Shown one piece after another: positions 46,201-57,985 of a DNA stretch of 64,000 nucleotides; the first letter of the stretch is position 1; each line of letters starts with the position of its first letter. The DNA is taken from assembly GCF_021155765.1 (NCBI RefSeq), contig NC_060114.1:6944001-7008000 (forward strand), in the 5' to 3' direction. This DNA comes from Diprion similis. Lineage: Eukaryota > Arthropoda > Insecta > Hymenoptera > Diprionidae. Both the position numbers and the translations under genes were made by a program. Under the pieces are notes generated by a model, which worked only from the letters and a program-made list of their open reading frames with translations, searched no databases and had not been told where the DNA came from.

Positions 46201-49200
46201 GTTATGTTAAACCAGTTAGTCGTCGTTGTCAGATCTAATGGGATACTCAGGCATCAATAAATCGCTAAGCCTGCTACACTCAACTAAACAGCATTCTTCT
46301 AAAATTTGTGTTTTTTATTGCTCCAATGTTAGACCTACAAAACTATTTTATTTTGCAATATCGTAGCAAATTTTTGGGACATAATAATTTATTTAAGCAG
46401 GTTGTTTGGAAGATGGGCCCAATTTTCCCCGACCGAATTAAACCCATTGGATTTTGCCTGATAAAACCCATCAGAAATAAACACGGTTTATAAAAATTAT
46501 TTTTTTTCTCTTTTAATATTGTTTTTTTCAAGAATGGAGAAAAGAGTATAACTTTACATTATATGTGCTTATTAGGTATTGAGGAAACGTTAAAACGAAT
46601 GATTGACTTTCAGACAATATCTTACAGTAGCAAGAGAGTGCGAATCACAGAGTTTGGATGAGAGAGCGTGAACCAGACCAAACGTGTCTCGTTGTCAGTA
46701 ATCCGACGTTGAATAACATGTAATGAATGAAACCTAATTTTACCACAATTTTTTTTCCATCCTGGTGGTTTGCCCAAAACAATATTTTTCATTCCTTTTA
46801 TACATTATAGTCATACGTTGAATATTTTTCGAATTGTCGTATCCTCAAACTACCTATACAAAAATACAAAAACAGAATCTTGGATGTCGATGATTTATTT
46901 CGAATCGCTTCAAGATTGTGTAAAATCTAGTAGATTTCTTGAATTATACTTTACGATGGCTTATTTTATTCAGAAAAATAATCTCTACACTTTCACAGAT
47001 AGTCCCCTGAACAAAATGAGTCATCGTGGAATGAAGTGGAACAAATCTAGTGGATTTTTGACACCAAACTATAGATATCTAAACTTTTGTCTATAACTGA
47101 AGCATTTTTTGTTTTTAAAGAAAATATCGTAACTTACGAATACAATAATTTGATAAATACGAAACTAATGAAAAACTGCAATTTCGCTTAACAAGCGAGG
47201 AATTCTCAGAAATGAGTTAAGTGGTGTTCCTCAGACTTTTTATGACCCTTGAAAAAGAGGGGAAATTTGGGACGGATGGACAATGTTTGAACAGGGTAAG
47301 GGTCTACAAGAAAGGAAAGTCTGGAAAGGATCAACAACATTTGAACAGGGTAAGGGTCTTTGTTTTTTTTTTTGTTTTTTTTTTCGAAGTGGTCATAAAT
47401 TTCGCACGTGGCCAGCATTCCGTGACCTGAGAATGTTTAGTCGGTCCTTTTCTGTTCTGATTTCTCTTTACCCACGTCACAGTTAACGTTTTATCTATTT
47501 ATTTATTTTTTTGCTGTCACCAATTTTGTTCAGATCGAATAAAAAATCTTTGACCATCGTTAAAAGATTGGTATGAAACGTAAAAATGGTCGTAATACCA
47601 AGATGTTGGTAAAAATAAAAAAAAAAAACTTACACTGTCAAGGTGGGAAAGTTTGTGGCAATAATAGGAATCCATCGCGTCTGTGTGACGCCATTGTTTT
47701 GCTCTGAGTTCAATCAGTTCCAGCAAGTGAACTCTAGTCGTGACGTCAAGCCTTTCATCTTGACTACCGTTTCTGATAGCGACAAAAGCTCTGTCAAGTT
47801 GATCTGGAATAGAGGGAAGTATTCAAGAAGTTGAAAAAAAAAAAAACTAACACAGTTTTCTGAACTTTATTTGCACTATTTGTGAATCAATTTTCAATTT
47901 TGCAATTTTTCATCTGGTTCTACCGAATATTCTTTGGTGATTTGGAAAATTTTATTTGATTTTCATGACTATTTCTCAATGCAACTTGAAAAATTAAAAA
48001 AAAATGTGCATAACCCATTTCCCGTCATTCTTTTGGTCAATCCACAATCTGCATCTTTGGTTGTTTCTACAAATACACATTTTGTAATAAAAAAAAAAAA
48101 AATAAGATAAAAATTTTTCGGGGTTTTTTGATCACTCTTTTACCATATTTCCATGGCTAAAGACAAACGGTAAAGGATTTTGCATTGTCCTAGCACCTCG
48201 TAAAATCGGCGGCGGCATAACAGAGAGATCTTAATAAAAAATGACCCACTTTATAACTAGCATCACGGAGGGGGAAGGCTTGTTACAATAGAAAGTAACA
48301 ACTTCAGAAAGTAACTGTACAACAGACTGTGTTTTATATAATTATTATTCCGTCTTAGAACTTGTATTCTGAATTCAATTATTCCTTCTCCTTTGAGTGA
48401 TAAGAATCATTCACCCTTTATCAATATTTAATATCGCATTGTCAATAAACTTATTTTCTTCTAATTTTCAAAGATCTCAGTCGATTTTCTATCGCTTTAA
48501 ATCGTCTGACAGTAATTAGTCAGTCTATTTTTTATACTATTGTATATAATTTTCACAATCATTTGATAAAAGTCTTTGAGCGGATCATTGGTTTGGATTT
48601 TCGAAATCAGTTGATTTATTACAGATTTTCTAAGGTTTGTAACAATTATTGCAAATTATATCTAGCAAAACTTTTATACGATTCCAAAAATTTCGAAAGA
48701 CGTGAGAACAAATTATGTATCGATAGAAAAAAATGTACTAAAATACACCTTTTGCAAGGTCTAATCATTGAAACGCATGTGTAGTTTCCAGAAATAATTG
48801 TTAGATACGTACCCTTGTAAATAGCTTCCAATTGGTGTGCATGGAGCTTGAGGTGATTGCACATCGTGATGACGTTCATCTGCAGAGTTCTGTCGAAGTA
48901 GCCATTCGATAGATGTATCGCAACATTGTCGATCAAGGAAACTATCTCCTCGACTAGAAGAAAAATCAAGCAAACAAGCAATTTTTGAAAAGCTCTAATA
49001 TAAGGACATAACTGCTGTTAAATAAAAATATTGACCTTTAAAATACATGTAATAGAGTTTATGAAAGATTTCGAGTGTTAGGTAACAGTTGGTATTGACA
49101 TTATTACAATATGTAATCAAAAATTTACCAGTCGTGATCCGCCCGTCGACGGTCGTATGGCGATGCTGTGTAAGCTTCAGAGGTCTGGGCTTCTCAAGTT

Positions 49201-49243
49201 TCCTTAGTGTTCTACTTCTGTTCAATTGCTGTGTGGTCGCCAT
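34500..49243 (-). CDS. mxt: Mextli-like eIF4E-binding translation regulator
   Basis: Coding exons in transcript order: 49,243-49,129; 48,953-48,813; 47,803-47,634; 46,046-45,842; 42,990-42,930; 41,833-41,542; 40,955-40,703; 39,122-39,007; 34,604-34,500; about 485 aa with all phases consistent. The N-terminus MATTQQLNRSRTLRKLEKPR precedes an all-helical block (about 39-160; VEEIVSLIDNVAIHLSNGYF, MNVITMCNHLKLHAHQLEAI, LLELIELRAKQW) like the MIF4G-type domain of Mextli. A Pro/Thr-rich linker is followed by a KH-like region (about 196-330; NPGAKERLVQITGTSEDKI, YKYTVTVDNHSLKITG) with an inserted Ser/Gln-rich segment. ELTYEFLLQCS (416-426) sits where an eIF4E-binding motif would be. Mextli proteins join eIF4E to translation initiation complexes in the cytoplasm. 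Identification rests on domain order and remembered family features. An acceptor (tttccag) just before aatataATG implies a 5'UTR intron. Confidence 0.8.
35640..35780. repeat. Long hairpin / foldback in mxt intron 8
   Basis: The arm at 35,659-35,689 (ends cctccagacctc) pairs with 35,723-35,753 (starts gaggtctggagg) at 26 of 31 positions, loop about 33 bp. Weaker pairing extends outward. Size fits a MITE or a miRNA-precursor-like hairpin. Confidence 0.55.
36187..36230. repeat. (GTTT)n microsatellite
   Basis: Tandem tttg/gttt units over about 44 bp in mxt intron 8. Confidence 0.85.
37366..37545. mobile_element. Foldback element with GC-rich arms
   Basis: ccacgaggaaagtgcgcat (37,378-37,396) pairs with atgcgcactgtcctcatgg (37,511-37,529), two mismatches in 19 bp. 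Inner segments gcgcgtgcgt and acgcacgcgc also pair, and two CCAAT-type motifs face each other in the centre (gattgg, ccaat). It stands out as GC-rich in AT-rich surroundings. Confidence 0.5.
38782..39006 (-). CDS. mxt: Alternative poly-Q/N-rich C-terminus of mxt (intron retention)
   Basis: If the donor AAG|GTACAA at 39,006 is not used, the frame continues from VRK into VQQQQQQQ and a Q/N/Y-rich tail of about 74 residues (for example DNNYDNHYSLSNCS, NNQQNNCRWFENRN), stopping at TGA 38,782-38,784. The full isoform would be about 525 aa. The poly-Q is made of a CAA/CAG tract that begins at the splice site itself. The open frame argues for coding use, but low-complexity Q/N sequence can stay open by chance. 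Confidence 0.5.
   Translation of the reverse strand, partial: VQQQQQQQQQEQRDNNYDNHYSLSNCSIIAPHSDANNRYNNQNVAYHFDNNQQNNCRWFENRNSHSATIAVRQY
39255..40200. mobile_element. Decayed transposable-element sequence in mxt intron 7
   Basis: Contains ctagcaatcccggccacgcg (from about 39,295), and cggttaagcgatttcggaga (about 39,697), both of a kind that recurs in insect transposon ends. An imperfect tandem duplication (caccgccatctatt at about 39,480 and 39,523) lies inside. From about 39,770 it resembles the copy at 21,890-22,105, and around 40,100-40,190 another copy near 35,010-35,100. No reading frame survives; the class is not certain. Confidence 0.5.
42120..42665. mobile_element. Inverted-repeat element in mxt intron 5
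   Basis: caagctaagatatcaac (42,132-42,148) and gtcaatatcttagcttg (42,519-42,535) are near-perfect inverted copies about 370 bp apart. The right-hand arm is shared with RRM2 intron 4 (28,632 onward), so this is one dispersed family, here in head-to-head form. Confidence 0.45.
44319..44455. repeat. About 31-bp minisatellite
   Basis: Four to five imperfect units of the type aattccctaatcttttactg atcatttttcg, with alternate units more alike (62-bp period). Lies in mxt intron 4. Confidence 0.75.
45149..45177. repeat. Poly-A tract
   Basis: A run of A residues (about 26) after ctcaaaagg; typical of a retroposed tail or simple repeat. No source gene was identified upstream. Confidence 0.7.
47262..47375. 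repeat. Tandem duplication, two units of about 58 bp
   Basis: tttgaacagggtaagggtct occurs twice, at about 47,286 and 47,340, within a duplicated segment in mxt intron 3. Confidence 0.7.
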
Positions 49244-49503
49244 TATATTCTGGAAAATGAACAAATATTTATTCAACAATAAAAACTACAGTGTTTTTAT
49301 ATTTGATAGATTTTTTCTTTCTTTGCTAAAAATTTTATGATTTCCATGTTACGACACAAATAAACATTTTATCTAATCCTCAATCCTTCCAAATATATGA
49401 TTGAAATATGCACGATAGTAAAAAAAATGATATAAATCGCATCAGAAGAACCGATGATGTTTGTGTTCCAATTTTACATCTACAAGACAAACTCGTTAAA
49501 TCG

Positions 49504-49878
49504 TTAAGGGGGTGCCCTGGTGGATTTCGACGTTGACATATATATTTCCCAATATCCAAATCCACGTATTGCAAACGTGAAAAAGGGCTTAACAGCCCCA
49601 TCATATACGCAATTCTAAACAAAAATACACCTATACATTTGTATTTGACGTAGAAATAAAGAAATGGGATGAATTTTACAAAATTGCAATAGCAAATTCG
49701 TAGAATCCATGCCATTTTTTTTATTTCTGCGTCAATTGAAAATGCGCTGAAGTTTTTTTTTTTTTTTTTTTTTTTTGAGTAACGTATTGTACGGGGCTAT
49801 TGAGCCGTTTTTCGTGTTTGACATACGTGGACTTTGATATTTTTAGATATATACGAAATCGACTAGGCACCCCTTTAA
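49504..49878. mobile_element. TTAA-flanked MITE with long terminal inverted repeats
   Basis: TTAA at 49,504-49,507 is followed by gggggtgccctggtggattt. The right end reads aaatcgactaggcacccct and then TTAA at 49,875-49,878. The arms are about 95 bp (49,508-49,600 and 49,787-49,874) and pair through tccacgtat, caaacgtgaaaaa and the aacagcccc/ggggctatt blocks, with mismatches. TTAA target duplication is the signature of piggyBac-type transposition. Non-autonomous, about 370 bp, with a poly-T run inside. It lies just upstream of the mxt start exon. Confidence 0.75.
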
Positions 49879-52150
49879 TTGAATTTAGAAAATAAAATAA
49901 ATAAGTAAAATATTGTGAATAAAAAATGGGGAGGGGATTGCTATATGGCCGCCGTTAAGACGCTTGGAATTTTACTTCGGTAGTATTATCATTTCCAGCA
50001 TTCCGAATTTATCAAACGCTATATCACGCCCAATGAAACGACGGCAAGAATAGCTAAAGTGTGATTTTACTATCGTCGAGTCTCAAAGACGCGAGAATTT
50101 AGTCCGTAAAATTCCATCGTATGGCTTGAGAGTGAAGTTTGGCACTTGCGCGTTCTATTACCTCTGTAGGTTCGAAAGCGGCTAACTTCACTGTACAATG
50201 TGACCGTAAAATACATCGGACGAACGGTTGAAATGTAATAAAAGTTATCAATAAATGTATGCACATGAAAATTATTTTTATTAAACGGGTTGACATGCGG
50301 AAAACTAGACTTATTCCAAAAATTTCTTGACAGTTGTTTGTGACCTAGAAATATTCTGCATCAACGATTTTAAACACACACGTCCGCGGATACGCATCTA
50401 TGTGTTTGATGTAAAACAGACGTAAGTCAACTGTACATGCATAGTCAGCTCGCTCGGCCTTCAGTCAGCGGCCAATGCACAGCGTTGAAGCAAAAACTGC
50501 GTTAGCAGATTCTCTCCAGATTAAAGTATGCGTATGATAATTTATGCACATTAATCAATTCCAGGTAAGTATATTTGACGTTGTGTTATGTTATGACTAC
50601 GTTTTTCTTTTGTCGCAGTTGAAGCTAGCTAGGCTCATAGAAATAGTTAGAAAGTTACAGCATCAGTTACACCTAGAAGTATCCTTCAACAAGATTGTCG
50701 GTAGAGTATATACATACATACGTCGAATACATGATCATTGTTGTGTAGTGTCTTATGGCGAACGTTAAATTAGGTTATGTTAGTGCGAATGTTATCTAAT
50801 CAGGGTCGTTGCCGCGCATGAAGGAGGAACAAATTGCGCGCCAAACAACAGGGAAAAGAAGAAAATTAAAGACACACTCAGTACCGAAAGTACCTTTGAT
50901 AGTGACGCGAGGGATGCTGAATGGCTGTGGAGTCAGTTAATTTGGCAAGTGCTCTACAGATCTCAAGACGCAGAGATCGTCAAGTAATCGAAAACGGCGA
51001 ATATGCGATAGAGATTATCGCCTGACGGCGGCGTCGCGTAAGGATTACAACGCAACGTCTTCAAAAGTCACCACTGGCGGATTTCTCGAATTATAGGACA
51101 ACGAAAACCAGATCTCATGACGTGCAAATTTCGTGGAAGAATGAGAAAACAGAGGACGGTCTGACGATGAAGATGCAAGAATAAACGCACATCGTTGCTT
51201 CCGACTACCAAAGGTTTATAGTAAAAATGAATGATATGGAGAACGAAAATAACCTCACGTGTCATACCTGCAATATGTATTGTATATACAGCAATGTATA
51301 CTGGACCATGTGTCTATAAATTCGTCTACCTGTGTGTACGGTACACTAGAATAGCAAATGAAGAAACTACAGTCTTATTACTGCGTGCAATTATTTATTA
51401 ATAAACGTTTTTCAAAACAATATGCTTCATGAGGTTTCTTCTCAATGTTTCGTTGTGTTAACGTTACTAACTTCATTCTCGTTGTGTCCGATACATTACC
51501 GTTTTATCGTTTCTAATTGCACCCTATCACTGCGGTTAATCAAATCATTGCATATTCAAGTGGCGTCGATTTTTCATCGCGGAGCTTTCGATTTCCGATC
51601 CTAATCCTAACTTAAACCGAGCTCATCGGAGTCAGCGGACGTTCGCTGTATATAAACCGTGAAACATGGCATATATAAGTACCTACAGCATAGAGATCAC
51701 TGCTATTGCAGATGTAGGCGTATGTGTGTAACAATGTTCGAAAATACATGCACGCACGCGCGTTTGGTATTACCACATACATGCACGTATACTTACTGCT
51801 GACTTCAGGTAGGCAGGTACGTTGCTGATTTACGTGCTGTACGTTGCACTGTCCTCTTCCTCTTCCTCTTCACCCAGACTAACAATGAGCCGTCGCTTAA
51901 TTTTATGTGGCCACACGGCGATCGACAAACGTGCGTGCACGGATCTGACGCGAACTCTAGTATGTTGATTTTTGTTTTTTCGATTTTTATTTAGGGATCA
52001 CACCAAAGACGACGACCAGCGATTCGTCATGGTATTTTCTCTCTACCCTGTCCTCCGCCTCGCCGCACCTCGCTTAGCCGGACTTCTTACCCGGGCTCTC
52101 ACGACACGATATCCCTCAGCCCAGAGCAGAGAACGGGCAGAGAGTCAACT
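49879..52150. other. mxt upstream region (probable 5'UTR intron)
   Basis: No protein-coding gene seen. On the minus strand GCA|GTAAGT near 51,797 is a good donor for a mxt 5'UTR exon. On the plus strand a strong donor ccag|gtaagt occurs at about 50,563, with no recognisable exon. Otherwise mixed sequence. Confidence 0.4.
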
Positions 52151-52159
52151 AACCTACTA

Positions 52160-52330
52160 GTCAACCGCGGAGCAATATATTGCTCCGTAAGTCAACTGGG
52201 TGCTGACTTTGTCCCTGCCTTCCTCTACCGACAGAAATTCAAAGGCCAATCAGAGTTCGAGTCTGAAGAGAGATTCCCTAGATTCTTGTCTATCTCTTTT
52301 CTGATTGGTTTACTCGACTTTCGATGAGCT
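52160..52330 (-). promoter_or_regulatory. Candidate mxt promoter with opposed CCAAT boxes
   Basis: ggccaatcag (about 52,242) and tctgattggt (about 52,300) are opposed CCAAT boxes in a locally GC-richer stretch, next to a perfect 20-bp palindrome at 52,168-52,187. The first mxt exon would end near 51,797. Motif-based inference only. Confidence 0.35.
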
Positions 52331-54467
52331 GCCTTGAGTGAATTCTCATCATTTTTTTTTAACGAATACGCGACGCGGGAAATTTGAAAGTTGTTTGAAA
52401 ATTCCGCACTACAAACTTTAATTTATCTTCAGTCAACGAATCGAATGCTGTATATCGCAACCGTTTTGATTCCGCTCAAGTTGTAAATACATATTCCAGG
52501 TTCATAAGTCGCTGTAAAATTTCAAAACTGAAGTGGAATGCAATTTTCTCGAAATAAAATGCATTCTCGAAAATTTCAAGGTGAAGAAAAAATAAGATTC
52601 TCTGACTCTGGAGATGATAAGTGTATATTATACAAAGGCAAAGAGAATTCAGACATTGAAAACATTTTATTCAGTCAGTAAGAAGCCTTCTACATAATAA
52701 TTCATTTTCATATGTAAATCACACCTCGTGGTGTAATTTACACAACAATATACAACGTCATTTTTCCGCGTACCGTTTAGTTTTTTCTGCTTACTTTTTT
52801 TTTTTTTTTTTTTTTACTTGTTTTGATCAGTTATTTTACGTTCATGTTATGCCGAAAATTAAATTATCTTTAAACATAGTCAATATTAATACTCATAATA
52901 TTGTTTATCCATCATCATCGTCATCATTGTGTAAATTTTATATTATTATTATTGTTGTTACTGTTATTATTACTAATTTTAGTCCATAAATGATTCCTAT
53001 TTTATTGCAACTTAGTTTTCACTGCAACAATTTTAAAATTTATTCTGGTTTTTTTTTAAATTATTTCTTATCGGTTTCCTCCTCCTTTCATCGGAATTCG
53101 AAATAGAAGCCATTCAGATCTCACTTTGAGTATTTAACGACGTTACGATTGAAGAATTAGCAAAGACAGTGGATAAAATTTTTTCTTCCTTATCATACTT
53201 GTTTGTTTGTTTTTGTTTTTTCTACAACCGTTTTTTTTTTTTTTTTTTTTATTTTTTTTTTATAGTTCAACTGCAATTTTCAAAAAATCTCAAAGAGTAT
53301 CTTTTGAATTCGCAGAGGTTTCAGTCTCAGAGCGCAAACGAGGTGCTAAAGTACAACATTGTATATCATATATCGTGATCAGTGAGTAAAAATTTGCCAA
53401 CTGTTCGCAGAGAGATCGTAATTTAATAATACCTTCAATAATTATTAATATGTATGTTATGTATGTATATGTTATAATGTATGTATAATATTATCAACTA
53501 TAATTATAGGTTAGATAATGCGAGATAGAATATAGATGAAAAAGGCACTCGTTTTGTGTAGTAGAAACATAATCCAGGAACCAATATAACGTTGTGTTAG
53601 CACACCGCGCCAAAACACAATCTCCCTATATTCTGCCACAGCTTTCTTTCGTCCTTTCATTCTTCCATTCTCTTCTCTGTACTAAAGGTACTCGTTTGAT
53701 TAAGTGAATGAATAAATTATTATCATTATCATCGTATAATCATCATCATTATTCATTGTTATTAGTATTTTTTATATCAGTCTAAAAAATTATTACTATC
53801 ATCTCCTTTTCATTATTCTTGTTCTTCTTCTTCTTCTTCTTCTTCTCTGAAAGACTGTATAATGTATTTAACGATAAAATTAATACAATGTATACGCTAC
53901 ATTCATTCATCCTCTCTGTTCTCATCTTCGTCGTCGGTATCGTGATATATTTTATTATAAAAGATCTCGCTTTCTGCGACAGAAGGTAATTTCAACTTTC
54001 TTTTAATTTTTTTTGTTCTCTTACACATGTATAATCGAAAAATTTGTACTTTAGCACAATGTTTGCTTCAAGATCGAGGGCGATTGATACGTAACTTAAA
54101 CAGGCTTTAGGGAAGAAAGAAAACAATATTTTTTATTGCCTCGTGTTATGCACATGTTTACCTTAGTGTAACACATACTCGCATTCATTATGTTTACATC
54201 GAAAATAATATAATTTCGTGCTAAAATTGACTCAACTGCTTCGACAATGTTTCTGCATTTATATTATATGCAAGTATGGTAAAAGAGAAGAAAAAAAACT
54301 TTTCAAAATAACACAGAAACGCGTACTCAAAAGGGAGGAAAAAAAAAAAAAAAAAAAACAGACAGAACCCATTGAACCAAAGGTTTAATATTTTTATCTC
54401 GATATAAACGTGACAATATTTTTTTTGTTTTCTTTCCTCTTTTCTATTGATTTGAGGTAGTCGATCA

Positions 54468-54498
<31 letters not shown>

Positions 54499-55358
54499 TT
54501 ATTTTTTGATTCCATTGTTTGTGGATATGTGTTTTGCTTTAGCTTTTGCTTTTCCTTCACTTTGCTACGTACGTACGTTTCTTACGTCCATAAGCATTCG
54601 AATATCCTCAAATGCGAGTCAGGAGAGAGCGAAGCGATAAAAAAAATAGTTGTAGAAAATCTACAACCGATTTCCTCAAAGAGAAGAAGAAATCAATTTT
54701 CTCGCTCGTTCATCTCTCCCGTAATACAGCAAGGAACAGTGATACCTAACATTTTCTGTATCGTACAAGTTTTGCCAAGCATTTGTAAATAATGCGAAGG
54801 CAAATCGCGCTATTTTGTTAAGTATCATTATATCATTAGTTTTAGTTTTATCATTATTATTATTATTCAGTTTTAGTGTTACTTTTCAACTCTTCCTCAT
54901 ATTCTTTTCGTTTTACTTCATTTCCCATCAAACTGTTATTTTTTTTTTTCTTTTTCTTCTTTTCTTCATTTTCTCTCTTCATCCTTTTCATATTCATGAA
55001 TAATTCATCGATTATCACATATTTTATCTTCTTCGACTAATTCATGTAATTCTTTTTTTTTTTTTTTTTTTTTTTTACTCTTCGTTTTACTTCACTTTAA
55101 TTTCATTCATCTTGTTTATTTATTTACTTAAGTTTTTCACCTTGTTCTCAGAGATTTAAAGTTAGGGAGGAGTGTTTTTGATGAAAAATTAAAAGTAGAA
55201 AACCAACCAACGTCGTCTAATATTTTCAACTATCCCCGGAACGCGACTCAGCAATTGAACACTTCTGTAAAAAATATAAATTCTATGGATGGTTGATGAG
55301 CGAGTACCGGGTCAGCCATCATATACACATGTGTATACGTATATATGTATACATATTT

Positions 55359-55390
<32 letters not shown>

Positions 55391-57985
55391 ATAACGACAG
55401 TAATGATTTTAAATTACGAAACTAGTTACGCAATAATTATTTCTCTCTTTATTGTATACCGCTCACCAGAATGACGCAAAATGACTATTAATTCGTTTAA
55501 AACAAATTGAAACAAAAAAAAAAAATAAAAAATCATAAAAAAACTTACCCAAACGTTTATCGACCAAAAACGTGTCCTACACAAACTGCGATTGGTGTTG
55601 ATATTTTTTCATCGTAATATCAATCAGTTATTTAACTTATGGTTTGAATCCCAATTAATTAGCCATTCGGATCAAACGGTGAGCAGGTATCCGTATCTCA
55701 GTTATTTAAAATCATACTTTTCGTTTTTTTTTTTTTTTTTTTTCCATTAGCTGTTAGACGTCGCAATTGGCTTTTACATTCACCCCAGTGATTCAGAAAT
55801 TTCAACTCAACGGCCATAATTATTATTAAACCTAAGTAGTACTTCTTCGGACACGTTAACATCAATTTTGAATTTTGTCACATACACATTACTTTTAATT
55901 AATTAATAATTTTTTTTTTTTTGTTTTTCATTTTTTTTTCTCCTTTTTTTTCGTATCTTCTTTATAATATATATACCATAATATTATATGATTTAAAACT
56001 CAAGTCGATACTTGAAAAGAAAGAAACGTTCGAGAGACTCGTCTTTTTTCTTTCTTTTTTCCGTAGACATTGTTACTTGTTTAAGATTTTCTTTTTGCTC
56101 CTGTCAAAACATATTGACATCCTCTCTTACTACAATTGAAACAACAAATAAGAAAAGAGATCAAACAAATATGATAATAATATTAGAAGAAACTCGCAAC
56201 AAACACAATAATTATGTATAATGATAATTAATAATTGTACACCGCGAGAACGAAAAAACTTAACGATAAGAATATAGATAATAATAATAATAATAATAAT
56301 AGTAATAAATACCTAACTAAAAACACAATAATTAATTAGACAAATATCGCCAACAACTTCAACATATTTTTTTTTTCTTTCTTTGTCTGGAAAAATGAGA
56401 ACAAAATATATTTAATTGCTAATCAACGAGATAAAAAATTGAAGTTAAATGAAAACACCATTCGATCTTCTAGCGCTACCGTAGCTGAGATCTGAATTTT
56501 CAAAGGAATCTGATCACTGCGGGGGAGAGAAAAAAGCACATAACGAAGAAAGTAAAGAGTGGAAGGAAAAAATTCGTCCTATTTTCTTACAGAAACTTTG
56601 AAATTGCATTAAATAACATTTCAATATCTATTGTATCTTTGTTGGGATCGTTTTGGTTCATATTGCATGATTTTTAACAATAGCAATTTAGATCTCCGTA
56701 AAATATTGTAAGTACTCAACTAATATTTAGCTCGTTCAATGTTGTTGTTCCGACTCCTGCATAGAAAATCAAGTTTTCCATGATCAAATGGAGTCAGTAT
56801 TTGTGTACATATAATATTTCCTTTTACGTTTTTGCGTTTATGAATTCTTTCGTTCTCTTTTTGCCATTCTTTCTGAGAGAGAAAGCTCTGGTATTTGTTA
56901 TTTAATCATGTTATTTCTTCTTGGAACAGGGATTTGATGAACTTAAATTAATGTCGTATAGTTACAGAATTATTCGATTCGTTATTGTTCGATGTATTGT
57001 AATTATAGATAGAAAAAAAAAAAAAAAAAAAAAAATCTAGGACAAGAGAAAAAAAAACGAGAAAAATAAGAGATTTGACAAAAATCTCAACAGAAAAAAT
57101 TGCAATCAAAGACTTTAGCTTTCTCTCTCTCTGTTCATCTTTCATTCTCCTTCTCATTTTCCCTCCTTATCCCTCTTTCGGAATTACTCTCATTAACAAT
57201 TAAAACCGATAGTAATATTATTAATTATATGACTAAATTATTTAATTACATAAATAATACGTAATAGATAATAATAATAATAAATTAAAACACCATACCA
57301 ATGTAAAAACAGAGGTATATACACGTTATATATTATCGATATTAATGAATTTGATCACGTATGAATAATAAGTGATTAAATTGCAGATTCAGTAGCTCAT
57401 TGGGTCATTTCCACTGAAATCCGGTTATTTCATCGATTTTCTTTCGTATTGACATTGATAAACTATAAATTAACCAGTGCGCATGTTACTCAAGTCGTTG
57501 GATTATCAGAGTAAATTTCATGTATAGTTTATTTTTATTTTCATTATTATCATTATTATTATTGTTACGTTGTTCTTCTTCTTCTTCTTCTTCTTCTTTC
57601 GTTTAAAATGTTTATTTTATGTTTATTTCAATAGTTACCGCTGTACGATCCTCGGCTTTGTGGGTTTGGCTTGCTTGTTTTTTTTTTGTTTTTTTTTTTT
57701 TTTTTTTTGTGTTTATGTGTGTGTGTGTTTTTCAAGGTTTTCAAATTAATGCTTTTTTTTCTTGAAACCTGGAAAAAAAAAAAAATACACAAATTCAATC
57801 TCAAAGATCGGATGGCGATTTTCGCATGGTTTTCAAATTCAGAGAGAAATGGGGGGAGTGAAAAAAATAAATTGAGCGAGAAGCAGTAACTTTTTTCACT
57901 TTCAAAAATTGTATTCAGATGCCCAGATAAGAGAGAAAAAAAAATCAGAATTGTAAGTGTAAAATGGATAAAATATCGTCTACCT
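52331..57985. other. AT-rich intergenic region, simple repeats
   Basis: No gene recognised. Holds many poly-T/A runs (52,797; 53,231; 55,054; 55,726; 57,019; 57,697), (TA)n at 55,358-55,382, (AAT)n at 54,466-54,493 and 56,279-56,300, and (TTC)n at 53,822-53,846 and 57,571-57,597. Part is likely the 3' flank of neuroguidin. Short open frames are low complexity. Confidence 0.6.

Noticed and set aside
53169-57889. Several open frames rich in Phe, Leu, Tyr or Lys
   Set aside because: Products of poly-T/A and AT microsatellites.
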